Shown here: positions 1-6,618 of the stretch, one piece after another
How positions within the stretch are numbered: the first letter of the stretch is position 1
Layout of the letters: the number at the start of each line of letters is the position of its first letter
Origin: Candidatus Saccharibacteria bacterium UBA5152
GTDB lineage: Bacteria; Patescibacteriota; Saccharimonadia; Saccharimonadales; UBA4665
NCBI GenBank assembly: GCA_002413755.1
Contig: DHXQ01000033.1
Location: 1-15,734, forward strand
Reading direction: 5' to 3'
DNA length: 15,734 nt
The notes under the pieces: generated by a model
The model's input: only the letters and a program-made list of their open reading frames with translations
Told to the model about the DNA's origin: nothing
Database searches by the model: none
Translations under genes and position numbers: made by a program

Positions 1-5
1 CATAT

Positions 6-2057
6 ATGAAAATTCCAGCTTTTATTGAACGGCCAATACATCTGTTTAGAAATGACAGTTTGTTCCGTAATGCGACACTGCTCATGGCCAGCACGGCTAT
101 AATGTCGGTTCTTGGCTTTGGCTTCTGGATATTTGTATCACATTTATACTCTCCCTCACAAATCGGTATTGCTTCAGCGTTAATCGCCATCACAACGCTC
201 ATCTCCAATTTGAGCTTGCTCGGACTGAACGCTGGGCTTATCAGGTTCCTCCCGTCTTCAAAAAGCCAAAGCAGTGATACCAACGCCGCCTTCCTCACAG
301 TTGCTGCGGCCACGCTTATCGCCGCTACCTTATACGTCGCCATCGGCGGCCACCTGGGCGTCGATATCTCGTTCTTGTCGCCGAGCTGGCATAAGTTGGC
401 CTTCGTGGTCTTGATGGTAACGGTCAGCTTCAACTCTTTAACAGACGCAGTGTTTATTGCTAACCGGCGCGCCGAATTCCATACCGCCACCTATGCCGTG
501 CTCGGCGTTGTTAAGTTAATACTGCCCTTATTCCTGATACCTTTCGGTTCGATGGGTATATATATGGCCTACATCCTGGCTGTCGTCGCCTCGTTACTAC
601 TTAGCCTGTTCTTTATGCGCCGGTCGTGCGGATATCGCTTCAAGACGAAGCCAAATTGGAAACATATTAAGCAGATCCGCAAATATGCCTCGAACAACTA
701 CTTTAGTGTTATCCTGGGCGGCCTGCCGAGCCAGCTACTTCCACTTGTGATCATTCATAAGCTGGGCAGCGCGCAGGCCGCCTACTTCTCGATGGCCTGG
801 ATGATGGCAAACTTGCTGTATGTCGTACCGACGGCCGCCACCCAGTCGTTGCTGGCCGAGAGCTCGCACGATCCCAACAGCAAGCTCCACCATATCAAAC
901 ACACGACAAAGATTCTGAGCACCATCCTCGTCCCGGCAATCATTCTGTCGGTTGCGGTTGCCCCCTACCTGCTGAAGATATTTGGTGAACAGTATTCGAC
1001 CGGTAGCACTGTCGCCTTCCAGCTGTTTGCCGTCGGTACAATATTTATGGCCGCCAACTCCATCGGCAACACAATTATGAATATCGAGCAGCGCACCACC
1101 GGACTGGTTGGTGTCCAGTTTGTCATATCAGTGACTAGTTTGTTACTGGCATGGCCGCTCATCCGGTTTGGGCTGACCGGTGTTGCCTTGGCCCTGGTAC
1201 TTGGTAATGCCGCTGGCACCATCGTCCACATCATATTGCGTTTCGTACACCGCGACAGGGTCGTATTGCCAAGCCAGGAGTTAAGCCGCACCGCACCAGA
1301 TGTAGCCATTATGCAAACTTTCGTCGACATGTACGGGTTCAAAGGCGCCACGATCAGCCGTGATATTGGCGGCGGCGACCGGAGTAGTACGGTGATCGTA
1401 AGGCACGACAAAAAGCTCTACGTGCTCAAAGTACATAACCCCGACAAACGCTCTCTGGACGATATCCGCGAAGAGGTCAAGTTTACGAAATACCTGGCCG
1501 ATAAGCAGATCCCGGTCCCGAGTTACATCGCCGCCACCAATGGCGAAACGATCACCGAGCTCACCCTAAAGGGCAAGAAATGGGTCGGCGTACTGATGCG
1601 CCACGAGGACGGTTCACATCCGTCGACTTTTACCACGCAGCTGCTACGTGAAATGGCTTCGATGCAAGCCCGGATCCATGCTGCCGGCATTGTCTATGCC
1701 AGCCAGCGCAACCCGCAATCGACAATTTTTAGTAAAAAAGCTCTCAAATCAACCTTCTTGCCTTTTGTGCCCAAGGGGCTTAGTCACTTTGACTTTGATG
1801 GCGGTAACATCCTGGCCCGCAACAATCATATTGCCTGCATCCTGGACTTTGAAGGTATGCGCTACGACCCAGTACTGGTCTGTATGTTCTTCACATTGAC
1901 TCATATCCACGCCTCAGCCAATCAAACAGACAACATCACCCTGTACCTGAAGTCGTATCAAAAGGTCCGCCGGCTCGGCCTGTTCGAAAAGTTCATTATT
2001 CGCATTGCCTTAGCTTTCTATTACCGCACACCACGGTTGGCATACCTGCATTTCTAA
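6..2057 (+). CDS. Polysaccharide flippase (Wzx/MATE-like) fused to an APH-type kinase domain
   Basis: The 683-aa protein has two parts. Residues about 20-425 are a chain of hydrophobic helices, around 12, in the style of the MOP-superfamily oligosaccharide flippases that move lipid-linked glycans across the membrane. Residues about 430-683 look like an aminoglycoside-phosphotransferase/choline-kinase fold: a lysine in a VLKV strand (K475), an acidic helix (IREEVKF), the catalytic H-x-D-x4-N at H594, D596 and N601, and a DFE magnesium site at D614. All expected catalytic residues are present, so the kinase part looks active. Flippases normally end near the last helix, so the C-terminal kinase is an added domain. 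The substrate is unknown; a sugar, lipid-linked sugar or polyol is plausible, and antibiotic resistance is not implied. The ATG at position 6 lies too close to the window edge to judge upstream signals. The fused architecture is clear; its function is inferred. Confidence 0.85.
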   Translation: MKIPAFIERPIHLFRNDSLFRNATLLMASTAIMSVLGFGFWIFVSHLYSPSQIGIASALIAITTLISNLSLLGLNAGLIRFLPSSKSQSSDTNAAFLTVAAATLIAATLYVAIGGHLGVDISFLSPSWHKLAFVVLMVTVSFNSLTDAVFIANRRAEFHTATYAVLGVVKLILPLFLIPFGSMGIYMAYILAVVASLLLSLFFMRRSCGYRFKTKPNWKHIKQIRKYASNNYFSVILGGLPSQLLPLVIIHKLGSAQAAYFSMAWMMANLLYVVPTAATQSLLAESSHDPNSKLHHIKHTTKILSTILVPAIILSVAVAPYLLKIFGEQYSTGSTVAFQLFAVGTIFMAANSIGNTIMNIEQRTTGLVGVQFVISVTSLLLAWPLIRFGLTGVALALVLGNAAGTIVHIILRFVHRDRVVLPSQELSRTAPDVAIMQTFVDMYGFKGATISRDIGGGDRSSTVIVRHDKKLYVLKVHNPDKRSLDDIREEVKFTKYLADKQIPVPSYIAATNGETITELTLKGKKWVGVLMRHEDGSHPSTFTTQLLREMASMQARIHAAGIVYASQRNPQSTIFSKKALKSTFLPFVPKGLSHFDFDGGNILARNNHIACILDFEGMRYDPVLVCMFFTLTHIHASANQTDNITLYLKSYQKVRRLGLFEKFIIRIALAFYYRTPRLAYLHF

Positions 2058-2115
2058 GCTCCTCGTTATTGCTAACACTTTAAAATAAACATAAGAAACA
2101 TGGATTACAATCTAC

Positions 2116-2144
2116 TTGCATTTTGTTCAATATAGTTGTATATT
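2116..2144 (+). promoter_or_regulatory. Probable promoter of the LYNTG surface protein
   Basis: A TTGCAT -35-like box (2116-2121) lies 17 bp before a TATATT -10-like box (2139-2144). Transcription would start near 2151, giving a leader of about 20 nt that carries a GAGGT Shine-Dalgarno at 2160-2164, 8 nt before the ATG at 2173. This gene therefore has a conventional leader, unlike most of its neighbours. The match to the -35 consensus is weak. Confidence 0.5.
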
Positions 2145-2172
2145 GAAGCCAATTAATGCGAGGTCAGTAATT

Positions 2173-3189
2173 ATGTGTTCTAATATTGTATCCAAATTTA
2201 TCATCGCGGGCATCACGCTCGTATGTAGCCTGGTAATCCTGCCCGCTGCAACCGCTAGTGCAGACTCACTGTCGAGCAGCACTACACAACCATTAAGCAT
2301 CACATCAACCTGTGTCAACACCGATGATGGCTTAGCTCGTTGGTCTATCAACAACCCAGACGAAACCGACGTAACCCTCAACTGGCAAGGTGCCGCTACA
2401 GACGACACCTATGTCGCGCCGGCTGGTGATTCTGAGCTGGTCACAGCCTACGACTCTACCGACGCTACACCATTCGTGTTCTCACAGGACGGCCAGGACG
2501 ATATTACTGTCCAGCCAACTGACACTGCTTGCGACGACGAAGACACCAACACTGCCAGCGCCGCCAAGATCCAAACTGAAGTACCCTGCGTTGACGGAAC
2601 TATCCGTTCCAACCTGGCCTACGACTGGTCGCCACTGAACGATTACGTTATCGTCCGGACAGCTAACGGCGCCTCACTTTGTGATGATGTTGACCTCTAT
2701 TTCAGCAACTACACCCTGCCCAGTGGCTACGACGATAGCGGCATCTTCGATGATAGCTCTATCCCACAGCAGTTATTCGATAGCGTCCACACCGTAATGC
2801 TAAAAGGCACCAACGTTGCCGACAAGATGACCATCAATGTGCCAGACGCTTGCACCGACTATCAGCTTGACCTGTACTACGCACCGGAAATCACTATGGT
2901 GACTGGCGCTGGTCACGGCTCGCAGCTCATCTACGGCAGGATCTACACCAACACCGAGACCGATTGCTCGACTCCAGGTATGGGCGGTGGCGAAGTTACC
3001 CCTCCGGTCGTAACTCCTCCGGTCGTGCCCCCAGTTGTCACACCTCCAGCTCCGACTCCAGTAGTTGCGGCTCCAGTTGCCCTGTACAACACCGGCCAAT
3101 CGACAATCATGCCAGTCGTCTTTGCTATCATGGCTCTGTCTCTCGCCATGGTTGTCAAGTTCCTGCCCTTCAAGCGCGCTACTAACTAG
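2173..3189 (+). CDS. Secreted surface protein with C-terminal LYNTG sorting signal
   Basis: The 338-aa product starts with a signal peptide (hydrophobic core about 9-23, likely cleavage after A28-S29-A30). The first mature domain holds a cysteine-bounded, threonine-rich beta-type module with a W-S-I-N-N-P-D / V-T-L-N-W-Q pattern that resembles a small beta-sandwich common in bacterial surface proteins. A second cysteine-containing domain follows. Then come a Val/Pro-rich linker with repeated TPPVV units (about residues 275-300), L304-Y-N-T-G308, a hydrophobic segment (about 311-330) and a basic tail (FKRATN). This is the architecture of a sortase substrate, with LYNTG in place of LPxTG. A sortase gene lies 1.2 kb downstream. 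I chose ATG 2173 over the longer reading from 2116 because the signal peptide starts there and a GAGGT ribosome site precedes it. The specific role is unknown; adhesin, pilin-like or S-layer-like roles are all possible. Confidence 0.8.
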   Translation: MCSNIVSKFIIAGITLVCSLVILPAATASADSLSSSTTQPLSITSTCVNTDDGLARWSINNPDETDVTLNWQGAATDDTYVAPAGDSELVTAYDSTDATPFVFSQDGQDDITVQPTDTACDDEDTNTASAAKIQTEVPCVDGTIRSNLAYDWSPLNDYVIVRTANGASLCDDVDLYFSNYTLPSGYDDSGIFDDSSIPQQLFDSVHTVMLKGTNVADKMTINVPDACTDYQLDLYYAPEITMVTGAGHGSQLIYGRIYTNTETDCSTPGMGGGEVTPPVVTPPVVPPVVTPPAPTPVVAAPVALYNTGQSTIMPVVFAIMALSLAMVVKFLPFKRATN

Positions 3190-3224
3190 TAGTTAGCGGC
3201 CAACTGCCATGGTGGCAGTCGTCT

Positions 3225-3269
3225 ACTCCAGCACGTATATATCTGATATACTGACCAGCGTGCTGGAGT
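3225..3269 (+). promoter_or_regulatory. 11-bp inverted repeat enclosing the -10 box of tRNA-Gly
   Basis: Perfect 11-bp arms at 3225-3235 and 3259-3269 (ACTCCAGCACG and its complement) flank a 23-bp AT-rich loop. Inside the loop is an extended -10 box, TGA-TATACT at 3244-3252, whose start point would fall near 3259, in front of tRNA-Gly at 3287. The repeat could be an imperfect terminator for the surface-protein gene, since TTTACATTTG follows, or an operator around the tRNA promoter. Two further short hairpins (3182-3196 and 3203-3219) lie between the stop codon and this repeat. Confidence 0.5.
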
Positions 3270-3286
3270 TTACATTTGTAGACTAT

Positions 3287-3361
3287 GCGGGTGTCGTATA
3301 TCGGTTATTATCCCAGTTTTCCAAACTGGTGAGCGGAGTTCGACTCTCCGCACCCGCACCA
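3287..3361 (+). tRNA. tRNA-Gly (anticodon TCC)
   Basis: The acceptor arms GCGGGTG and CACCCGC pair fully, with discriminator A and an encoded CCA end. The anticodon stem CCAGT/ACTGG carries the loop TTTCCAA, so the anticodon is TCC, read as Gly (GGA/GGG). The T arm is CGGAG / TTCGACT / CTCCG. The D arm is AT-rich and weakly paired, but keeps the GG pair in the loop. It is a 75-nt single-copy tRNA with its own extended -10 promoter; no clear terminator follows. Confidence 0.95.
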
Positions 3362-3414
3362 TTATTCAGCCATTAGCACAACTATTATATATAAGAGACG
3401 TCGCGTACATTTTG

Positions 3415-3423
3415 TGTTATTAT
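3415..3423 (+). promoter_or_regulatory. Extended -10 promoter for the leaderless gene at 3433
   Basis: TG-T-TATTAT (3415-3423) ends 9 nt before the ATG at 3433. No Shine-Dalgarno sequence is visible, so the transcript would begin at or next to the start codon. Confidence 0.5.
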
Positions 3424-3432
3424 TAACATAAT

Positions 3433-4332
3433 ATGGACCAGATGGCGTTAAGAAACCAAGGCGTTCCCGAGCACCCTCGGCGTATGCGACTGATACTATT
3501 TTGCATGCGAGTCTGCCTGGCAGCCCATTTCGCCGGTAAAAACGCGGAAACATTGCTTGGGCGGCAGGGGCATGTGCTGAAACGGATTATCGAACATACC
3601 CATCTCGCCGATTTTATACTGTGGTTATTTATTAAAAACCCTGGTGCCATCATGGGTATTGGCGGCCAATCAATAGTTATACGATCCGCCACACGGCCAG
3701 ATAGTGTTGAGAAATACAGTTATACTCTGGCCGGCGCAGACAAGAGTATCCTGGCGGATACTATCCACCGCTGTGAGGCCGACCAGGCAGACATCGAAAA
3801 GCAGTTTAGCGGCCTGGCGCTGCATACCGAATACTTCATCGCTCCCTTACCGCTACGCTGGCCATTTAGCACACTTACGACAATTTGCTCACGGCAGCAG
3901 CAGCTAAAAAACTATGTTGATATATTCGATGCTGAAACAGCTAATTCTGTCAGGGGCTACGATCCGGCTGTCCGAAATGATATCGCGCGGCTGGCGCTGC
4001 GTACCCGCGAGTGGTACGTCAAGAATAAGTGGCTCGACCTCATTGGGCCCAATAACATTGTGATCACTACCGATTCTGGAACACCGAGCGTCCGAATTAT
4101 TGATACTGGCCTCTACGCGCCCGAATATATGAGCGGCAGCAACCCTGTGCTCGGCCGGACGTACCACGAAGTGTTTGTCGAACGGCTGAAGATTATAGAG
4201 GCGTACACCGTGAAGCTAAGCCTGTTACTTATACTCGTCATCGGCTACGTGCTGTGCTATCGACACAATCATCTCACTCCTCACCATTTGTACGCGTTCT
4301 TAGATGCTGTCGAGGATAAAATCACAGATTGA
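3433..4332 (+). CDS. Kinase-like protein with C-terminal membrane segment (degenerate motifs)
   Basis: This 299-aa protein is not confidently recognised. Residues 198-226 resemble the catalytic core of protein-kinase-like folds: W-L-D202-L-I-G-P-N207, matching the D-x4-N of a catalytic loop, followed by V-R-I-I-D224-T-G, matching a DxG magnesium site. The histidine normally found two residues before the first Asp is missing (W200 there). A possible ATP-site lysine lies in V-E-K-Y in the N-terminal half. Residues about 256-275 form one hydrophobic segment, so the kinase-like part would be tethered to the membrane. It lies between a flippase-kinase fusion and a sortase, which suggests a role at the envelope. 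It could be a pseudokinase, an atypical kinase, or an unrelated fold. It ends with TGA and has its own leaderless-type promoter. Confidence 0.55.
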   Translation: MDQMALRNQGVPEHPRRMRLILFCMRVCLAAHFAGKNAETLLGRQGHVLKRIIEHTHLADFILWLFIKNPGAIMGIGGQSIVIRSATRPDSVEKYSYTLAGADKSILADTIHRCEADQADIEKQFSGLALHTEYFIAPLPLRWPFSTLTTICSRQQQLKNYVDIFDAETANSVRGYDPAVRNDIARLALRTREWYVKNKWLDLIGPNNIVITTDSGTPSVRIIDTGLYAPEYMSGSNPVLGRTYHEVFVERLKIIEAYTVKLSLLLILVIGYVLCYRHNHLTPHHLYAFLDAVEDKITD

Positions 4333-4364
4333 CGCCAATTGTTGGCGATAGTCATACCCGGTAA

Positions 4365-4373
4365 TGCTAGAAT
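4365..4373 (+). promoter_or_regulatory. Extended -10 promoter of the sortase gene
   Basis: TG-C-TAGAAT (4365-4373) lies 9 nt before the ATG at 4383. No Shine-Dalgarno sequence lies between them, so the mRNA is probably leaderless. A short ATTGTTGGCG-type stretch upstream offers no clear -35 box. Confidence 0.6.
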
Positions 4374-4382
4374 TGAATCAAT

Positions 4383-4955
4383 ATGTCACTACACCGCGCT
4401 AATAATTTATTGATCATACTGATCGTCCTGATAAATTGCTATGTCATCGCCACACCGTTTTTTCCACGGCTACTGTTCTTCGTACATAGCCATCAGGGCC
4501 AGGCCGTACAGCTCAAAAAAGAAGTTCATCAGGCACCAGTTGCCACGGCGCCGCCGCAGCCCAATCACGTCGTAATACCCAACATGCTCCTAAACCAGCC
4601 AATCTACGACGGTACCGATGCCTACGGCGAGCTAGCCAAGGGCATTTGGCGCTGGCCCGGCGGTAGCTCTCCAGACAAGGGTGGCAATACCGTATTTCTC
4701 GGCCATCGCTTCACCTATACCACGCCGAAGGGCGTATTCTACTTCCTTGATAAGGCAACCGTCGGCTCGGAGATAGGCGTGTTTTGGAATAATAAACTCT
4801 ACAACTACACTGTTACCAATACCAAGGTCGTACCGCCAACCGATGTCAGTATTCTGGCGCCCACCACTGAGCCGACGCTAACCTTATACACCTGCACGCC
4901 TCTATGGAACCCGGAATCCCGGCTCGTCATAACCGCTCATCTGGAGACAAAATAA
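4383..4955 (+). CDS. Sortase (class D/E-like cysteine transpeptidase)
   Basis: The 190-aa protein has an N-terminal membrane anchor (about residues 8-33), a short Ala/Pro/Gln linker and a sortase domain from about residue 62. The catalytic residues are visible: H108 in F-L-G-H-R-F, C171 in L-T-L-Y-T-C-T-P, and R180 in S-R-L-V-I-T. Sortases cut a C-terminal sorting motif between Thr and Gly and join the protein to the cell wall or to another subunit. The spacing around the TLxTC box and the short length fit class D or E better than class A or B; I cannot settle the class by eye. The likely partner is the LYNTG protein encoded at 2173. The stop overlaps the next start by one base (TAATG), so the downstream small gene is probably translationally coupled. 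Confidence 0.9.
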   Translation: MSLHRANNLLIILIVLINCYVIATPFFPRLLFFVHSHQGQAVQLKKEVHQAPVATAPPQPNHVVIPNMLLNQPIYDGTDAYGELAKGIWRWPGGSSPDKGGNTVFLGHRFTYTTPKGVFYFLDKATVGSEIGVFWNNKLYNYTVTNTKVVPPTDVSILAPTTEPTLTLYTCTPLWNPESRLVITAHLETK

Positions 4956-5086
4956 TGAAGAAATACAATGGCAACCCTGAGGCTATCAAGTTTTGGATTC
5001 TGCTAGCCATACTGCTGCTCAGCATAGCATTTGCCTGGTATCTCAACTCCAGTCTCAGCCAGTCACTATCCAACCAGTTCCAATAG
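4955..5086 (+). CDS. 43-aa single-pass membrane protein coupled to sortase
   Basis: It starts in the last base of the sortase stop codon (TAATG). The product has a basic N-terminus (MKKYNG), one strong membrane helix (about residues 10-29) and a polar tail rich in Ser, Gln and Asn. I recognise no family. The one-base overlap points to translation together with the sortase, so it may be a sortase accessory or stabilising peptide. It converges on the minus-strand gene with only 2 bp between the stop codons. The alternative is a chance ORF, but the start overlap and the clean membrane helix argue for a real gene. Confidence 0.65.
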   Translation: MKKYNGNPEAIKFWILLAILLLSIAFAWYLNSSLSQSLSNQFQ

Positions 5087-5088
5087 GC

Positions 5089-6300
5089 CTACTTGGTCGT
5101 GACTGAACTTATCAGCATCGAAGTTTGATTGACCATCGTTGTCTGGTCGAGCAGCTTGCGCGAGTCTTTGGTCTGCAAATTGTAAATGCGGGCGTACGTA
5201 TTAGAACCGTTAGTCTCGTCTTCCTGAGTAAATATCAACTGCGTATTGTCGGCCAGTAGCAGTCTGCGAACAATGCTGTCGGCACTATAGAGCGGATGCG
5301 TTGTATTACTGGCAGCATAGATATTCTTGTCAGCCGAATAGTAAACCTGATTACTTTTATAAAAGAAGCCGGCGGTGACGTAGTGATCGACTGGCTTTTT
5401 GTCATCGCCAGGTTGCGGCTGGATGGTAGCCAAGGTCGATGACTTCATAGTACTCAGATTGTAATCTATCACTGCGTATGGCGCTTTGGAGGTGTAGCCG
5501 GTTTCCCCGTTGGACTGCGGTATTTTTTTGATGGCGCCGCCGACAAATGCCAAATGAGTCATATCGTCACTTACTTTCATGTCTGAGCTATACATAATGT
5601 ATTTGTTGGCTGGTACAACCGCGTCGTCAGCGCCTGTCGCTAGGTTATGCTTGACGATACCATTGGTGTCATAGCGGCCGCAGACCAGAGGTGCCGAATC
5701 GCACGAGGCATAATCCAGGCGATACACCACACTGTCGTCATTCCAGCCGATGATGGCCGTACCAGAACTGGGCGTCGTGAATAGCTGGGTTTGGTTCTGG
5801 CCAGTCAAGTCCATAGCCTTGACGCTATTGCCGTCGACACCAGGCATGTACTCGCTCAATGCAATCCGCGTGGCGTCCTGAGATAATTTTGCACTGACAA
5901 TCACGTTGCCGCTGCCGGCATCACCATACACATGGCTATAGGTTCGGCCGCCGTCCTGGCTTAGGAAAAGTTGGTTATCAACAGTGAAAAGCACTTTTTG
6001 GCCCTTGATGTCGGCGGATTGAGGAAAGGCATCGCTAAACGGTCCAAGCGGTGTAGGCGAGATGGTGCTAGCGGAGGATGTCGACAGATTGAGGAGATGT
6101 GGTTCGACAGTTTTGGTAGCACTCTGGCGCACCACATAGACTAGTCCGTCGAGCGAGGCGCTGGGCGTATTGGGCAAATCTCCAGAGCTGGTTGTGCCCG
6201 GCTGGTCTTTGGCGAAGATGAGCCAACCGATGATAATAACGGCGATCAAGGCAACAATAACCAATAATTTCGTACGGAGTGATCGGATGAGTGTTGGCAC
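5089..6300 (-). CDS. Membrane-anchored probable beta-propeller protein with an Asp-box
   Basis: The 403-aa protein has a basic N-terminus, one membrane helix (about residues 11-29), a Ser/Thr/Pro-rich spacer and a large extracytoplasmic domain with repeated beta-type segments (for example L-S-Q-D-A-T-R-I-A-L, W-N-D-D-S-V-V-Y-R-L, M-T-H-L-A-F-V-G). A typical Asp-box, S-Q-D-G-G-R-T-Y, lies near residue 113. TolB-like or sialidase-like propellers carry such patterns, but I see no enzyme active site, so binding or scaffolding is more likely. One pair of cysteines (C-D-S-A-P-L-V-C) could form a disulfide. The start is GTG at 6298-6300, with GAGG 5 nt upstream as a ribosome site; no earlier ATG gives the membrane anchor at a sensible place. 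Confidence 0.7.
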   Translation of the reverse strand: MPTLIRSLRTKLLVIVALIAVIIIGWLIFAKDQPGTTSSGDLPNTPSASLDGLVYVVRQSATKTVEPHLLNLSTSSASTISPTPLGPFSDAFPQSADIKGQKVLFTVDNQLFLSQDGGRTYSHVYGDAGSGNVIVSAKLSQDATRIALSEYMPGVDGNSVKAMDLTGQNQTQLFTTPSSGTAIIGWNDDSVVYRLDYASCDSAPLVCGRYDTNGIVKHNLATGADDAVVPANKYIMYSSDMKVSDDMTHLAFVGGAIKKIPQSNGETGYTSKAPYAVIDYNLSTMKSSTLATIQPQPGDDKKPVDHYVTAGFFYKSNQVYYSADKNIYAASNTTHPLYSADSIVRRLLLADNTQLIFTQEDETNGSNTYARIYNLQTKDSRKLLDQTTMVNQTSMLISSVTTK

Positions 6301-6336
6301 GGAAGCCTCGCTTTCTTGGTTACACTTCGTCCGTTC

Positions 6337-6365
6337 AGTATAACGTCAATGTCCGTATCTGTTAA
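6337..6365 (-). promoter_or_regulatory. Promoter of the anchored propeller gene
   Basis: Read on the minus strand, TTAACA (6360-6365) is separated by exactly 17 bp from TATACT (6337-6342). Transcription would start near 6330 and give a leader of about 30 nt containing the GAGG ribosome site. This is one of the three genes in the window with a conventional leader. Confidence 0.7.
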
Positions 6366-6369
6366 GGAA

Positions 6370-6378
6370 TGGTATAAT
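6370..6378 (+). promoter_or_regulatory. Extended -10 promoter reading toward tRNA-Arg
   Basis: TG-G-TATAAT (6370-6378) is a consensus -10 with the TG extension. It predicts a start near 6385 and a tRNA-Arg precursor with a leader of about 115 nt. The leader begins with a 5-bp hairpin (CGCAC/GTGCG, 6387-6401). A weaker TATACT at 6487-6492 could instead start transcription right at the tRNA. Confidence 0.6.
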
Positions 6379-6404
6379 TCCCCTGTCGCACACTACGTGC
6401 GGCA

Positions 6405-6482
6405 ATGCCCTGGTAGCTCAGTTGCCTGAGGCGAAGCCGAAAGAGATATTATGCAGCTCTGCTCTATCCAACTGAGCTGCAT
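6405..6482 (+). repeat. Partial direct copy and antisense copy of the tRNA-Arg D-arm
   Basis: Bases 6405-6424 repeat exactly the first 20 nt of 6499-6518 (the tRNA-Arg 5' end plus two bases before it). Bases 6459-6478 are the exact reverse complement of 6509-6528 (the tRNA D-arm). The antisense copy sits in a 9-bp hairpin, 6451-6459 paired with 6474-6482, which exposes 14 loop bases complementary to the D-arm. The direct copy can also pair with the antisense copy over 10 bp. This may be a template-switch scar, a regulatory leader, or an assembly artefact. Confidence 0.75.
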
Positions 6483-6500
6483 CGAGTATACTTTACACAT

Positions 6501-6577
6501 GCCCTGGTAGCTCAGTTGGATAGAGCAGGAGACTTCTAAGCTCAAGGTCGCTGGTTCAAGTCCAGCCCGGGGCACCA
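6501..6577 (+). tRNA. tRNA-Arg (anticodon TCT), with an irregular anticodon stem
   Basis: The acceptor arms GCCCTGG and CCGGGGC pair with one T-G wobble, and A-CCA is encoded. The D arm GCTC/GAGC and the T arm GCTGG/CCAGC are perfect. The anticodon loop CTTCTAA gives TCT, decoding AGA/AGG. The anticodon stem has only three standard pairs (GAG/CTC), with G-A and A-G oppositions at its two ends, which is unusual for a functional tRNA. It is either a tolerated variant or a damaged copy. The upstream duplicated pieces of the same gene make the region stand out. Confidence 0.85.
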
Positions 6578-6591
6578 TACATCGAGCGATT

Positions 6592-6618
6592 AAGACTTCT
6601 TCGGAAGTCTTTTTATTT
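6592..6618 (+). terminator. Intrinsic terminator after tRNA-Arg
   Basis: An 8-bp stem, AAGACTTC paired with GAAGTCTT, is closed by a stable TTCG tetraloop and followed by TTTATTT. It ends just before the promoter of the hydrolase gene. Confidence 0.9.

Noticed and set aside
965..1411. 148-aa minus-strand ORF inside the flippase-kinase gene
   Set aside because: It is a shadow of a well-supported plus-strand gene and has no promoter or ribosome site.
1428..2057. Antibiotic resistance by the APH-like domain
   Set aside because: The fold is shared by many sugar, choline and lipid kinases, and fusion to a flippase points to an envelope substrate.
2116..2172. N-terminal extension of the surface protein
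   Set aside because: It would place 19 residues before a signal peptide and overlap the promoter; ATG 2173 has a ribosome site.
4330..4332. Possibility that TGA codes for glycine, as in some Patescibacteria
   Set aside because: TGA ends the genes at 3433 and 14210 at sensible points, the latter as an ATGA overlap with gatD.
6393..6578. Minus-strand ORF of 61 aa across the tRNA-Arg region
   Set aside because: It lies wholly over the tRNA and its duplicated fragments; the peptide is a translation of tRNA sequence.
6530..6610. Shared AGACTTCT between the tRNA-Arg anticodon arm and its terminator, which could form an antiterminator
   Set aside because: Only 8 nt long and in a mature tRNA stem-loop; chance is a sufficient explanation.
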